Shown piece by piece: positions 25,601 to 35,619 of a DNA stretch of 64,000 bases. A program made the position numbers and the translations under genes. The notes under the pieces were generated by a model that saw nothing but the letters and a program-made list of their open reading frames with translations, had not been told where the DNA came from and did not search any database. Each line of letters starts with the position of its first letter. The stretch's first letter is position 1. This stretch comes from Tethya wilhelma (lineage: Eukaryota; Porifera; Demospongiae; Tethyida; Tethyidae): the NCBI GenBank assembly GCA_964030475.1, contig CAXIPT010000001.1:17218269-17282268 (forward strand), in the 5' to 3' direction.

Positions 25601-26249
25601 ACAGTTGGCTTGGAGCGGCCTCGAGGATCTGGAAGAGTACTGGGCCAGTTTAGATATCTTGACTGCTTGTCCAGGCAAGTAACTCAAGTAAGATAGCACT
25701 TTGTGGAACTATCATGATGATCTTACTGATCTTAGATACATGTATGTTGTTTTGAGTGAACTTCAGGCTGCACTGATGCCTGAATCAGGTGCCAATCAGA
25801 TAATTTACAGATGATCTGATGATCTGTCATTCAAATTTAAATAGAGCATCTGCAGTGTAACTGTTAAAGTTTACCTGTTCAATGGATATTAATTTTAGTT
25901 TTAAGTGAGTGTTCTAGCTAGGCTGGCTCAACTTGATCGTGACATAGGCATGTACTGGCTTGATTGGAGCTGTGCAGGTCATTGGAACTTAATTCAAGAT
26001 GCCAGCTTACTTGGGTCTCAATACTCAATGATGACTGTCTTCCTTTACTGTCATTCATGTTTTGTTTTGCATGCTAGCTATATGAGTGCGCCGAGGCTTA
26101 TGCATCGTAGGTGCTTTCATTTTTTAAATTTTTTACTACTTGTGTACATAGCAATGAGATAGTACCCTAATATCATGAGATAAGCATACTCTTATTAGTA
26201 AGACTTGGTGTGTTAGTGATTTGCTCTCTCTCTCTATTTCTGTTTCCAG
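25601..26249. other. Region upstream of the SDE2 exons, no gene resolved
   Basis: The 5' exons of SDE2 (ubiquitin-like domain and GGKGG cleavage site) were sought here and not found. The open frame near 25905-26162 shows no domain. The region may be intron or foreign sequence joined during rearrangement. Confidence 0.4.
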
Positions 26250-26866
26250 GGTCGGGTTAGATTCCTCTGAGCTGACAGACTCCAGTGACAGTGAAGATGA
26301 AGAAGAGGACAGCCCTCCACTACTGATGGGCCCTCCCAGTGAGGTGGGAGAGTCATCTCAGACTACCAGTGATGGCAGTGTGGAGGCTCAAGATCAGGAA
26401 CAGTCCACTGATAGCTCTGACCAAAAAGAATCTAGTCCATCTAAAACTAGTGAAGAGCCAGCAAAAGCAACTGAGTCTCCTTCCAGTGATGAACAGTGTG
26501 GTCATCATCAAGAAGAACGACAACCTCTTCAAGAGCAGGTTCAAGCTCATCAAGGAGGGGATAAACCTGTGGCAAAGCAAGATAATGAGGTTTGTTCTCT
26601 TTTTTTTTGTTTTGGAAAATTTCAACTTGTTGAAGTTCTTCATTTTTCTATAGCCAGTTGTGTTGGAAGACTATGGTTCAGCTGAGGAGCTGATGTCAGT
26701 TGGCCTAGACAGGCTGAAATCTGCCCTTCAGTCTCTGGGTTTGAAGTGTGGTGGTACTCTAAAGGAGAGGGCTGAGAGGCTCTTCTCAACGAAAGGAAAG
26801 TCACGTGATGAGCTAGATCCTTCGCTCTTTGCCAAGGGAGGTAAACAGAAGAGAAGAAATAAATAA
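26250..26866 (+). CDS. SDE2: SDE2 (DNA replication-stress / splicing regulator), C-terminal half
   Basis: Two exons, 26250-26589 and 26654-26866. The first is a long acidic, Ser/Glu/Gln-rich linker (DSSDSEDEEEDSPP...) that begins in phase 2, so an upstream exon is required. The second encodes YGSAEELMSVGLDRLKSALQ, SLGLKCGGTLKERAERLFST and LDPSLFAKGG, the SAP domain and closing motif of SDE2, with the diagnostic GLKCGGTL.ERA.RLF. SDE2 is made as a ubiquitin-like fusion, cleaved after GG, and acts in PCNA-linked replication-stress signalling and pre-mRNA splicing. The N-terminal half is not in the window; the satellite just upstream suggests a break or a large intron. Confidence 0.82.
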
Positions 26867-26951
26867 ACTTCATTTCAAGTCATCTCACACAACCATAATG
26901 ATTCTGTACACTACTACTGATACGTTCACAAAGTAATTATACTTCTGACTC

Positions 26952-28000
26952 TTATTGTGCATTCAAAAAGGCCAATAGTTGTTGTCTATTCTTGTCTCGC
27001 TGTATGATAAGAACAAAATAGTATGGTTTCCTACTTGTATAATAGTTCCTAAAATAGTATGGTTTCCTACTAGTATATAATAGTTCCTAAAATAGTATGG
27101 TTTTACAACATACCTCTTTGTCTTTGGACGATTTCTTCACTTTCATTTTTATCCTTTTTCCTGACACAGCACTCCTTTCTCCATCACGGTCCTTCATGAA
27201 CTATAAAATACACAGACCATGCAGGGTTGAACCATTCATGTTATGAATAAGTGCAATAATATAAGAATTAACATTATCATGTGAACCAACCTTTGAAAGT
27301 TGGACCGGTCCACTACTGCTAGAATGGCGTCGTTTCTTCTTACTGCCCGACTCTTTCTCTTTCCTCTTCTTGTCCTTCTTCTAAACTCCCCTCATATCAG
27401 CACGTACACACCAGAGGCCATGTCATAACACCAGGAGTCCGATGGTACAGTGACATCCTCCACAATAGAGGAGGTACATAACAGTGAATAGCTAGCTACT
27501 TGTTGTAGGATCAACAATACCACTACCTTCTTGCTTGAGCTTGAGGAGTGCTTCTTTGCTCTTTTTCTGTCTCTTCGTTCTGTTCAACAACAAAAATTCA
27601 TGACAAGACCATTGATTCACCTTTTTAATATTTTTTAATCATTACCTTCACTTGAGCTTGGACTAGACGAGGAGTCACTATCTACACTTTCACTGGATGA
27701 TGACGAATAGTGTTTCTTTCTCTTCCGCTTATGTCTTTCTTTGCTTCTCGATCTCCTCTCTCTGTGGCGTCTGTCTGAGCTCCTGCTCCGTTCTAGAGAG
27801 GAGTCGGAGTTGGAACTGGTCGATGTGGGGGAGTGTGGTTTGTGTCTAGGTCTCTCTTTAGGTCTTGCTCTCTCCTCAACACGTCCAGAGGGACTTCTAT
27901 CTGGAATAAAATGAAACAGAGTATAGACATATCAAATATATACTATAATTTTCATAGTCAGTGTGTGTGTATTTTTATTCTCACCTCTTTTGTCCGACAT
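26952..28000 (-). CDS. Ser/Lys/Arg-rich nuclear-type protein
   Basis: Six exons in order: 27985-28000, 27646-27900, 27527-27579, 27291-27380, 27114-27200 and 26952-26999, giving 182 aa with phases closing. It starts MSDKRDRSPSGRVEERARP and is dominated by RS/KS stretches (RRHRERRSRSKERHKRKRKK, serine runs, KKKKDKKRKEKESGSKKKRR). The C-terminus is less biased: VQLSKFMKDRDGERSAVSGK, RIKMKVKKSSKDKE and RDKNRQQLLAFLNAQ. The low-complexity part would suit a splicing or chromatin factor, but I do not recognise the family. The conserved-looking tail is the best search handle. The last intron contains a 40-bp tandem repeat. Confidence 0.7.
27010..27107. repeat. Tandem repeat, unit about 40 bp
   Basis: AAATAGTATGGTTTCCTACT.GTAT..AATAGTTCCT occurs about two and a half times in the last intron of the Ser/Lys/Arg-rich gene. 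Confidence 0.85.
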
Positions 28001-28179
28001 CATTCAGGGGTCAAAGGTGAAGATTGTGGTATATTCACGTTATAGGAATTTCCCCCAAAATTAATAGTTTATCACCAAGAATAGTTGATGTTTTTTTTAT
28101 TTTATTTATCTCCCATGCAGGTGCAGTCATTTAATACATACTGCACATGCATAATACAAGGGGTAGCACAAGTCTATTC
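28001..28179. other. Short spacer between the Ser/Lys/Arg-rich gene and the CatSper gene
   Basis: The first gene's promoter and 5' UTR must lie here, as must the 3' end of the CatSper gene. The spacer is AT-rich and holds a T-run near 28092-28112. No other feature is seen. Confidence 0.4.
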
Positions 28180-30119
28180 TCATGTTTTGGAGAAATCAAC
28201 TAAGTCTACTAGTTCATCCAATGTTCTTTGGTGACTTTTTGCTGTGTGCATGTGGTGCTCCAATGAATTGATGAGCATCAGATAGCGTCCACGCAACTCA
28301 CAATCCCTAGAAGTACAACAATTTAAACCCTACAACATGAAGGAATCACAATACTTACTTGGCTGGCATATCTGCAAAGAAATGCTCGGGAGTGTGAGCA
28401 CCAGGTGCAAAAATGGTTGCTCTTCGTCTTTTTTTGTGATTGTCCCCACCACCTGCACCCAGCTCAGTATCACTCTCATGATCTTGCTGCACATGGAAAA
28501 AAAAAAAAGAATGCATTACCATAAAATAATATTATGCATGTATCCCTTCGGCCTTTGCTTACCTGGTGTTTGCTTGTTGGCTTAGGTTTGGTGGCATTAG
28601 CTGCAGCCTGAGCTCTGGCTAGGTTGTCAACAATCACAGCTACAAACAAACTGTACAAACTTTGTGACATAATAAATTCCTATAGTATTATTATTAAAGA
28701 TCTTACTTTATAAAGATGAATGTTTCCAGTACTATGAAGAACAGGAGATAGACGAGAATGTGCTGATGGCCTACAACAGAAAATATATAAACTGGTGGTG
28801 ACTGGTCAGTACTGCTGGCATGCATGCAGTCTTGTTGATGCCAGATTGATACTAACCTGGATGATGGTCACGTACATCTGAATACATGTAGAACCAATCA
28901 TCCAGAGTCATCAGTTGAAACAATGTGAAACACGCTTGAGCCAGGTTCCCAAATCTGTCAGGATCCACATGTCCATACAATCCTCGGCCAATGATAGCAA
29001 AAATGTCTGACACAAAATGAACGTACTATTAAGGAGTTACCAATATCATATGTGATGTTGCTATTGCTATGAAAAAAACAGTGGTCATTATAATTATGAT
29101 GTATCTGTAAAGGATACAGAGAACAAGTGAGATGAGTATGACAATGCTTCCCATTGCTGGGATGGACTGCAGCACAGTGGAGACAATGATTTGGAGATTC
29201 TTTAAAAACCTGAACATCATCAATAATAATTATTACACAAGAGATCATTTATTTGTCATATAATAAAGTAGAAAGTGCAGGTACCGTATTGTCCGAATCA
29301 CCCTCAATGCTCTGAGAGCTCGTATGGCCCGAAACACCCTCAATACACTAAACACTCGAGTATCAAATGTACCGATGTTTTGAACAATCAGTGGAATCAT
29401 GAAATCAATGAGACTGGCCACAACTATTGCAAAATCTACGAGAATGTAAAATAGGGTGATTTGTGACTCATGAGGCTTAGACAACTGGCATGACATTGTG
29501 CTGGTCTCACCAAAGATGTTCCAAGAATTCTTAAAGAATTTTAGTCTCCACACGTAGATTTTGAGTGTGATCTCTGTAACGTAGACAGCCAGGAAGAACT
29601 GATCGACCAACATAAGGTACCACTCTACATAGTCGGACCAATGAAAGTGACGTCATAATTTTAATACTCAATGATTATACTCTGAGTGAGTCGAAATTGA
29701 ATAATATTATGTACCTGCTTTTGCAACAACATTCCGTGATGTCTGTATTCCAATGAAGATAGTATTGATGAAGATCACCACCAAGATAGCTATGCTGAAC
29801 CATTTAGATTCCACCAGCTCAAAACAAAACTGCCGAAATTCACTTCCAGTGGCACGAATAAGCGCACGCTCAGCATCTCTGTGAAGGTGGCGAGACACAA
29901 CTTTAATAGTACCTAGAATGCTATCTAATATACCTGACACACATTCTAGGTAGGTAGATTTGTATAATAATGGATAAATATTTATGATTTTGCTCACCTA
30001 AGGAGCTCTTCTTCTTGCTTAAGGTTTTCTTCAGGGATTGAGAAATTAGGAGCACCTTTTGGACCCTTTGCTTGCTTATTACTAGCACTACTACTGCTGC
30101 TAGATTCACTGAAATCCAT
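28180..30119 (-). CDS. CatSper-type sperm calcium channel subunit (CatSper1-like)
   Basis: Ten exons in order: 29998-30119, 29715-29878, 29511-29624, 29285-29435, 29118-29209, 28857-29006, 28707-28770, 28563-28650, 28359-28486 and 28180-28306, giving 399 aa. It is one six-TM ion-transport domain: S1 FSIAILVVIFINTIFIGIQT, S2-S3 FFLAVYVTEITLKIYVWRL and FDFAIVVASLIDFMI, S4 RVFRAIRALRALRVIRTIRF, S5 GSIVILISLVLYIFAIIG, pore ACFTLFQLMTLDDWFYMY with the TxDxW selectivity motif, and S6 LLFFIVLETFIFINLFVAVI. The linker DPDRFGN after S5 and the single-repeat layout fit CatSper1. The N-terminus is only about 45 residues, without the His-rich region of mammalian CatSper1. It would form one of four pore subunits of the flagellar Ca2+ channel. 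Confidence 0.85.
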
Positions 30120-30359
30120 TTTGAAAGTGAGTGACAAATTATGAACGACAGCTGTCTCTCAATGCTGAGCATGCGCACGATCGATTTGTAGGTTGGGCGC
30201 TAAAAATAGGCCACGTGAGCTTCTCATGTGAGCACGTGCATTTTACAGTAGCAAGACTCATGTGTACACCATAGTGTAAAAGTAAGAGTAGTATTTCTCT
30301 CTAGTTTTTCTTTTTGTACTCTTGTAAGTGTGGAAGTTAGAAAATAAACATCCTAAAAC
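30120..30359. promoter_or_regulatory. Bidirectional promoter, CatSper gene / RRM protein
   Basis: 240 bp between divergent starts. Contains GAGCATGCGCACGATCG near 30167 (NRF1-like GCATGCGC core) and two CACGTG elements near 30212 and 30232. No TATA box is seen. Confidence 0.5.
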
Positions 30360-32440
30360 ATGGCCGCTCTTGATCAAGCTGGTATTGAACCAGGGTATGA
30401 AGTTTCTAACTGACTTGTGTCAAAAATATTGTGTCTCACCTCACGTGTGATATTTCTCTACAGAAAAATGTTTGTTGGTGGAATTAGTTGGAATACTAAT
30501 GAAGGTATGTTATGTAGGTTTGGAATCATTACGTTTATATCCTACTTATGTTCTTTAGAGAAGCTCAAAGAGCACTTTTCAAAGTATGGAGAGGTTTTGG
30601 ACTGTACTATCATGAAGGACCCAAATACCCCAATAACTGAACAGAAACATAGGTTGGCTGTGTATTCATAATTATATCATACATGAAAGTGTTGGCCTTC
30701 TTTTGTAGGGGCTTTGGTTTTGTTACATTTGCTGATCCAGCCTCCGTTGCTGTTGTCATAGCAAGTGGCCCTCATATTCTGGATGGCAAGCAAGTAGGTG
30801 TTTATTGATTTTCACTGGTCTTCATTTTGACTCATGTTTCAAATGGAATATGTTAAGAGTACATTTCTCGCTCAATTTTTTTAAAATATAAATATTTATT
30901 TCTGGTTACATATGTAAGCCTCGTTTTCTGAAGTCACCAAGGTACACACTGTCCCAGGTTCCCACTGTCAATCAGACAGAACAGGACCTCTCGATATGCC
31001 ACTCAAAACAAAAGGGCCTATATCTCATACAGTTTTGATATACGGTATAAATTTAGGGACAGGTGGGAACTAACACTCATATTCGTATGAGATAGGTGTT
31101 ATTCAAAATGCCTAACACTCAGCGGGAAATTTTTATATATCAAAATTTCGTATAAATCTGTAAAAGAGTGCCAGAATTTTTTTGGTGTTTTTAAATTTCG
31201 TATGCGTGGTGTGCGCTCATATTGTGCATAATGTGGAAGTTAAATTTTCTCAATATTATTTTCATGTATTTGAACGGCATACGAAAATATGAAGATTTGT
31301 CACTGTATGGTAGTAGTGTGTCAATATAGATAATTTTGTTAATAATTAGCTGTTTCTATTTCTAGGTTGACCCAAAGCAAGCTACTGCCAAAGTCGCCCA
31401 GCCAAGACAAGCAAGTCACTTGGTAATCATTATTGCTAACCCTTGGTGTGTGTGTAGCACTTGTAGAGGGTATGGTAGTTGTTTTGCCTGTCTGTCTGTT
31501 AGTTCCATTAAAATCTGAAAAGGTAGCTCTAGATGACAAAATTGATGGTACTTACATTCATAAATCTGTATTATGTGTTGCAGAATTTCTTTTGTTGATG
31601 TCCAAAATACTGTAGTTACTGAGATTTGAGGCTTTTCTACTTCTCTGAGCACTTAGCTTCGAAGCCAAACCTAAACATGTTTGGTGTGCGTTATCTAGAA
31701 TTCAATGCTAGTGTGCTGCTGTGACTGAGATCGCAGTATTTTCAAATGAGCTTTAACATAGCACTATTATGGTGACAGTCATTGTAGCTATCCTGAGCAT
31801 CCATGGGAAGTTTTTCAGTATAGCTGGTTAAGCTGCCAGTCAGTTAATGTTGGCCCACCTGACCACGAAGCAAAACGGCACTGGCCCAGTAGCCTATATA
31901 ATGTTCTAGTAGAATAAGGAGCAGGCTGTCAGCTCTACTGAGCATGGATTTTTTTTTGTAGCTGATTTTAAGTAGATTGTATTGCTCACACTGCCAGCAA
32001 CCATTAAGGATTGTGTTGGCGTTTTAATGTTCGCTATTATTAGGTGCTTCCTTCTCTTCCCTGCAGACTGCTGGTGGTGGCAAAGACTCTCCTAAGAAAA
32101 TCTTTGTAGGAGGGCTTCCAAGTATAAGTAAAGAAAAGGTTGCAGAATTTTTCTCACAAATTGGTCCTGTGAGTTATCCTCCATTCTTATGATGATGTTA
32201 TTGAGATGTTGGTGTTATGTGTTGTATTGCTGATACATGTAGGTTAAGTCTGTGGACCTGAAGTACGATCAGAGCACTCAGAGAATGAGAGGTGAGTGTT
32301 TCGAGTAGAGCTGTTTGTTTGTTTGTGCTCTTCAGACACTTGAGATTGTATCTTCTTAGGTTTTGGGTTTGTTGAGTTTGAGACTGAAGAGGCCGCCAGT
32401 AAAGCAGTGTCGATGCACTTCCATTCAATTGAAGGGAAAA

Positions 32441-32442
<2 letters not shown>
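30360..32442 (+). CDS. Two-RRM RNA-binding protein, DAZAP1/Musashi/hnRNP A-B type, 3' end missing
   Basis: Exons: 30360-30394, 30464-30504, 30559-30652, 30709-30793, 31366-31422, 32067-32168, 32243-32291 and 32360-32442, encoding 182 aa with phases closing. RRM1: RNP2 KMFVGGISW, RNP1 RGFGFVTF. RRM2: RNP2 KIFVGGLPS and RNP1 RGFGFVEF, ending SIEGKK. The linker holds the VDPKQATAK-type sequence that follows RRM1 in DAZAP1 and Musashi. The last exon stops exactly where RRM2 would end (VEVK...). The C-terminal region is absent because the inverted AK7 fragment begins about 90 bp later. The donor of the last exon is the start of a (GT)n run. Confidence 0.85.
31619..31705. repeat. Dispersed repeat copy B
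   Basis: CTGAGATTTGAGGCTTTTCTACTTCTCTGAGCACTTAG...CTTCGAAGCC...GTGTGCGTTATCTA matches copy A at 25506-25600, in the same orientation. It lies in the large intron between the RRMs of the RNA-binding protein. Confidence 0.6.

Positions 32443-32475
<33 letters not shown>
32443..32475. repeat. (GT)n microsatellite at a splice donor
   Basis: The run starts at the donor of the last visible exon of the RRM protein. Confidence 0.9.
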
Positions 32476-32476
<1 letters not shown>

Positions 32477-32531
32477 ACAAGTGGCAGGATAAATAGGAAA
32501 CAAGTAGGACCATTATAACATGGTATGTATA

Positions 32532-33264
32532 TAACAATTTGCTTTGCTCATAATAATTGTACTCCTACTGTTCAGTTGTGGTGCACAGGATAATTATACA
32601 TACAGTAATACTAGCTTGAGGAGCTTTAACACAGCCACAAATGGTGCACAAACCTGGCTAAGTCCACAATGTGGATCGTCGGTACCACATTTTGTCCATC
32701 ACCAAACAATGGAAGAGCTGGCTCATCTCCGTGCCAAGCAGCCTGCAGGTTAGAGTGAAAAGAAAAAAAATTTTTTGTTAAATGGTAGCTTTGTAAATGG
32801 TATGTCTGGGGTTACTAACTTTAAAGAGGAAATGAAATATGTTCTCCCCAGCACCATAGCTGAGACCAGCAGCCACAACATAACTCATGAACTTGGACTT
32901 GTCCTGCAGAGTTCACAGTAGTAATATCGTATGCACCGATAAACCTTAACATGTTTGCATCTCAGAACCAACTCACAGTTTTTCCCAGTTTGATGACAAG
33001 CTTTTCAGCAGCCACATGATTCTTAAAGTTAGGATGAGGTCTGCGTCGTCTGTAGTCCTCTTCAGTGAAGGGAACATCTGGCTCTTCCTAGTGACAGTGC
33101 AATGGCAATGTGCATACTAGTAATGTTGTTATATTGTGTCAACTAATGTGTATGGCCTACTGGGTCAAGAGGTTTGCTGCGAGCCCATGTGAGCACTGAT
33201 GATACACAGATGAACACCTTTTGAGAAGTGAATGTAGAGATTTGATCGTGTAGAGCTGCATGAG

Positions 33265-33297
<33 letters not shown>

Positions 33298-33361
33298 GCG
33301 ACTGTTATGAGTGCAATGCTGCAATGAAAATATACTCTAATATTCATACCTTGAACAACAT
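32532..33361 (-). pseudogene. AK7: Inverted partial duplicate of AK7 (exons 4-7 with introns)
   Basis: The reverse complement of this segment matches AK7 from about 17565 back to 16720: the start of the intron after exon 3, all of exons 4-7 and part of the intron after exon 7. Exon 7 ([17 protein letters not shown]...) lies at about 32665-32753, exon 6 at about 32830-32910 and exon 5 at about 32980-33090. Differences are few; for example AAAATGTGGTACCGACG here versus AAAACGTGGTACCAACG in AK7. Introns are copied too, so this is a DNA-level duplication, not a retrocopy. It ends exactly at the N at 33362. It could be a misplaced allele or a recent inverted duplication. It cannot encode AK7 alone. 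Confidence 0.9.
33266..33292. repeat. (GT)n in the inverted AK7 copy
   Basis: Counterpart of the (CA)n array at 16791-16826 of AK7, of different length, as expected for an allele or a recent duplicate. Confidence 0.85.
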
Positions 33362-33362
33362 N
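33362..33362. other. Single N at the edge of the inverted AK7 copy
   Basis: The isolated n separates the AK7-derived segment from sequence downstream of the truncated AP5M1 gene. It is not in a simple repeat. It is probably a contig join. Confidence 0.8.
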
Positions 33363-33392
33363 TTTCATTTTGTTTGACTAGATTTTTATAGT

Positions 33393-33466
33393 GACCAACA
33401 TTTTGTATTGTGTCTATGGGACATTCGGCCCATTCCTACTATACGTACTACCGTACGTATGATACA
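33393..33466. repeat. Dispersed repeat with internal palindrome, copy 1
   Basis: ACATTTTGTATTGTGTCTATGGGACA...GGCCCATTCCTACTATACG...TACCGTACGTATGATA. An inverted copy lies at 44607-44680. The core TACGTACTACCGTACGTA is an imperfect palindrome. Confidence 0.75.
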
Positions 33467-33725
33467 CACAACAACTACATTGTGGAAACTTTTATCTTTT
33501 TTTAAAGTCAGACTAACACATACCCAACTACAGGTATTCTGTACATTAATAAGCAATAACAGTATCTTGGTCACACATGTAATAGTAGCCATGTTCCGAG
33601 GCTCTCCTCCTCCTCCTCCAATACAATTAAGGGAATACCTCTAAAAACTAATGGAGCAGGAGAGCCTGTGAACGAGGCTACACAAATGGTGTGCCATTCT
33701 CAGTGACACTTCAAGGCACCTCTAC
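33467..33725. other. Sequence 3' of the last visible AP5M1 exon
   Basis: The remaining AP5M1 exons (the second half of its mu-homology domain) would be expected here and were not recognised. The stretch contains a GAGCCTGTGAACGAGGCTA foldback near 33661 that recurs elsewhere in the window. Confidence 0.4.
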
Positions 33726-35533
33726 CTTCATTTGGTAATATCCTCTCACTGGTAGGAAAGGTACAGACGAGGCTTGGTAGTGACAGAGGATGAATGAATC
33801 GGCCGGAGCCGAAAATCTTATCTTTCTGTTCTTGAAGTCGGTTCCATTGAGAGAAGCTGGTTGAGCATCCACTTCCTGTACACAGGGATGTACAACGAGG
33901 TGATCGAGAGCAGGAGTGTCTGGAGGCACCGTCAGAGTGAGGAGGATGTCGGGATAGCCGTCAATTTCAGCCTGTGTTTGTGAATATATTTGTGTGTGTG
34001 TGTGTGAGCATGTGCATGTGTGTGTTGGTGCAAGGGAAACTGAGGACTCACTTTACAATGGACGGTGCCAAACACATCCCAACAGTCAGAGACATCAATT
34101 TTATCGTACTGAACAGCTCGTATCTCCTCTTTGATATTCAACTGCAATCGACCGCTGCCTTTCACCCCTGATGGACGCCAAGCTGGTTGCTAGAGAGAGA
34201 GAGAGAGAGAAGGTCACTATAACAAAGTTCATTTTAGAAATGAAGTGAAATTATTACTTTGTGTTTTGGGTTTGGTGTTGGTTTAGACTTAGAAAGTTGC
34301 AGCTGTGTCTTGACGTTGGTTGTACTGCAGTCAATGGGAGAGCCAAACGGAGCGCACACACACAAGAACTGAAACAACTCTTGAAACTTTGGAGAGTTCT
34401 ATTATTGTTCAAAAATAACAGTGACTTATTTGATTGAAACCAGCCATTGGATACTATTTATATACCTCTTCCAATTCTTTATCAGTATCCATTATGGTTG
34501 CCATGGACTCTAGTAAATTAACAGCACACGACACACTGGGACTATGTGTGTGTGTGTGAGAGAGAGAGGGGGGGAGAGAGAGAGAGAAGTACTCATGAGG
34601 TTATGAAGTCAATCCTCTGTGTGTTATAGTTTACATTGCAATAAGTGGAGGTCGTTCGTCACTACTACACTCAACAAGAGGAACAGACACGTACAGCAGT
34701 TTATCCTGCAAGTATGTAAGTGAGTTCAACAGAAGATGACCAAAAAAAAAAGGAAGGCAAATTACCTTCTCAATGGCTACAACTGGCCAGAGGTTTCCTC
34801 CCAGCAACTCAAACACTGGATACTGATAGTTAAGACTGCAACCATCTCTCTCTTCAATGAACTGTGAATCAAGCAAGAGATTCCACAAATTTTTTTTTAA
34901 AAAATCAAAAATGTGTGCGTGCTGAATGCAATACAATTAACAGTACACAGTAGTCATCCTCTCTCTATTTGTAACTATAATTATAAGCAACAGAAATTGT
35001 ATCATTAAAGTGTTAGACATAATAGAGTAACTGTTGCTATTCACACATGGAGTACGAACCATGCAACTATAGGGAGGGGTGTACACACGAATGTACAAAT
35101 TATACAGTTAAGTGATTTATTAGTCACAGGATGTTAGATGGAGTAAAAACAAAATTCCATTCTACATGAAAATGGTATTTATACATGCACCTTAGGCTTT
35201 GCCAGAACTGTAGTTATGTGTGCATGCATGGGCACTATACGTATGCAAATGGTGACATTACTTTTTTTGTTGGCTCTGTGCATTTGAGTTGGACAGCCTG
35301 AGCTAGCTCTGAGTCTCCGGGAATAGGATGATATAGTTTAGGAGACACTATCTTAGCTCTACGTTCAACTGTGGGATACCGTCTGCAGAGGAAATGGTGC
35401 GCTCTATTTAGAATGTAAACCAGCTATAAATATTTTTTTGCAAGCGGATAACTTACCTAGAGAACAATACTTTAGGTCTTGAAGTAGGCTCATTTGAAGC
35501 ACTACGTACTATCCACACTCCTCGAACACTCAT
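33726..35533 (-). CDS. AP5M1: AP-5 complex subunit mu-1 (MUDENG), 3' end missing
   Basis: Eight exons in order: 35457-35533, 35262-35382, 34766-34861, 34635-34705, 34466-34541, 34258-34368, 34052-34189 and 33726-33971, encoding 312 aa of about 490. Matches along the family: MSVRGVWIVRS, RRYPTVERRAK, GGNLWPVVAIEKDKLLYVSV, PLVEC.SDERPPLI, CAPFGSPID, QPAWRPSG, AVQYDKIDVSDCWDVFGTVH, LDHLVVHPCVQEVD and LPVRGYYQMK. AP-5 is the late-endosomal adaptor working with SPG11 and SPG15; mu-1 carries the cargo-type mu-homology domain. The frame ends after GYYQMK where about 170 further residues are expected. The missing part adjoins the N at 33362. Confidence 0.9.
34190..34211. repeat. (GA)n tract at the AP5M1 exon 7 acceptor
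   Basis: CTAGAGAGAGAGAGAGAGAG here. On the transcribed strand it is a pure CT polypyrimidine tract ending in CTAG. Confidence 0.85.
34536..34590. repeat. GT/GA simple sequence in an AP5M1 intron
   Basis: TGTGTGTGTGTGAGAGAGAGAG followed by GGGGGG and more GA. On the transcribed strand it is a TC tract upstream of the exon 5 acceptor. Confidence 0.8.
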
Positions 35534-35619
35534 TGCAGCACTAGATCTACCTGTGACGTGAGGCTGTGACTTGCTGCACCAGCATAGAAGTCTAAAGGTT
35601 AAAGGTCATATCAACTAAC
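35534..35619. promoter_or_regulatory. Very short bidirectional promoter, AP5M1 / COA8
   Basis: Only 86 bp separate the divergent start codons. Contains CTGTGACGTGAGG (TGACGT half CRE) and two TTAAAGGT copies. Shared control is inferred. Confidence 0.5.
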
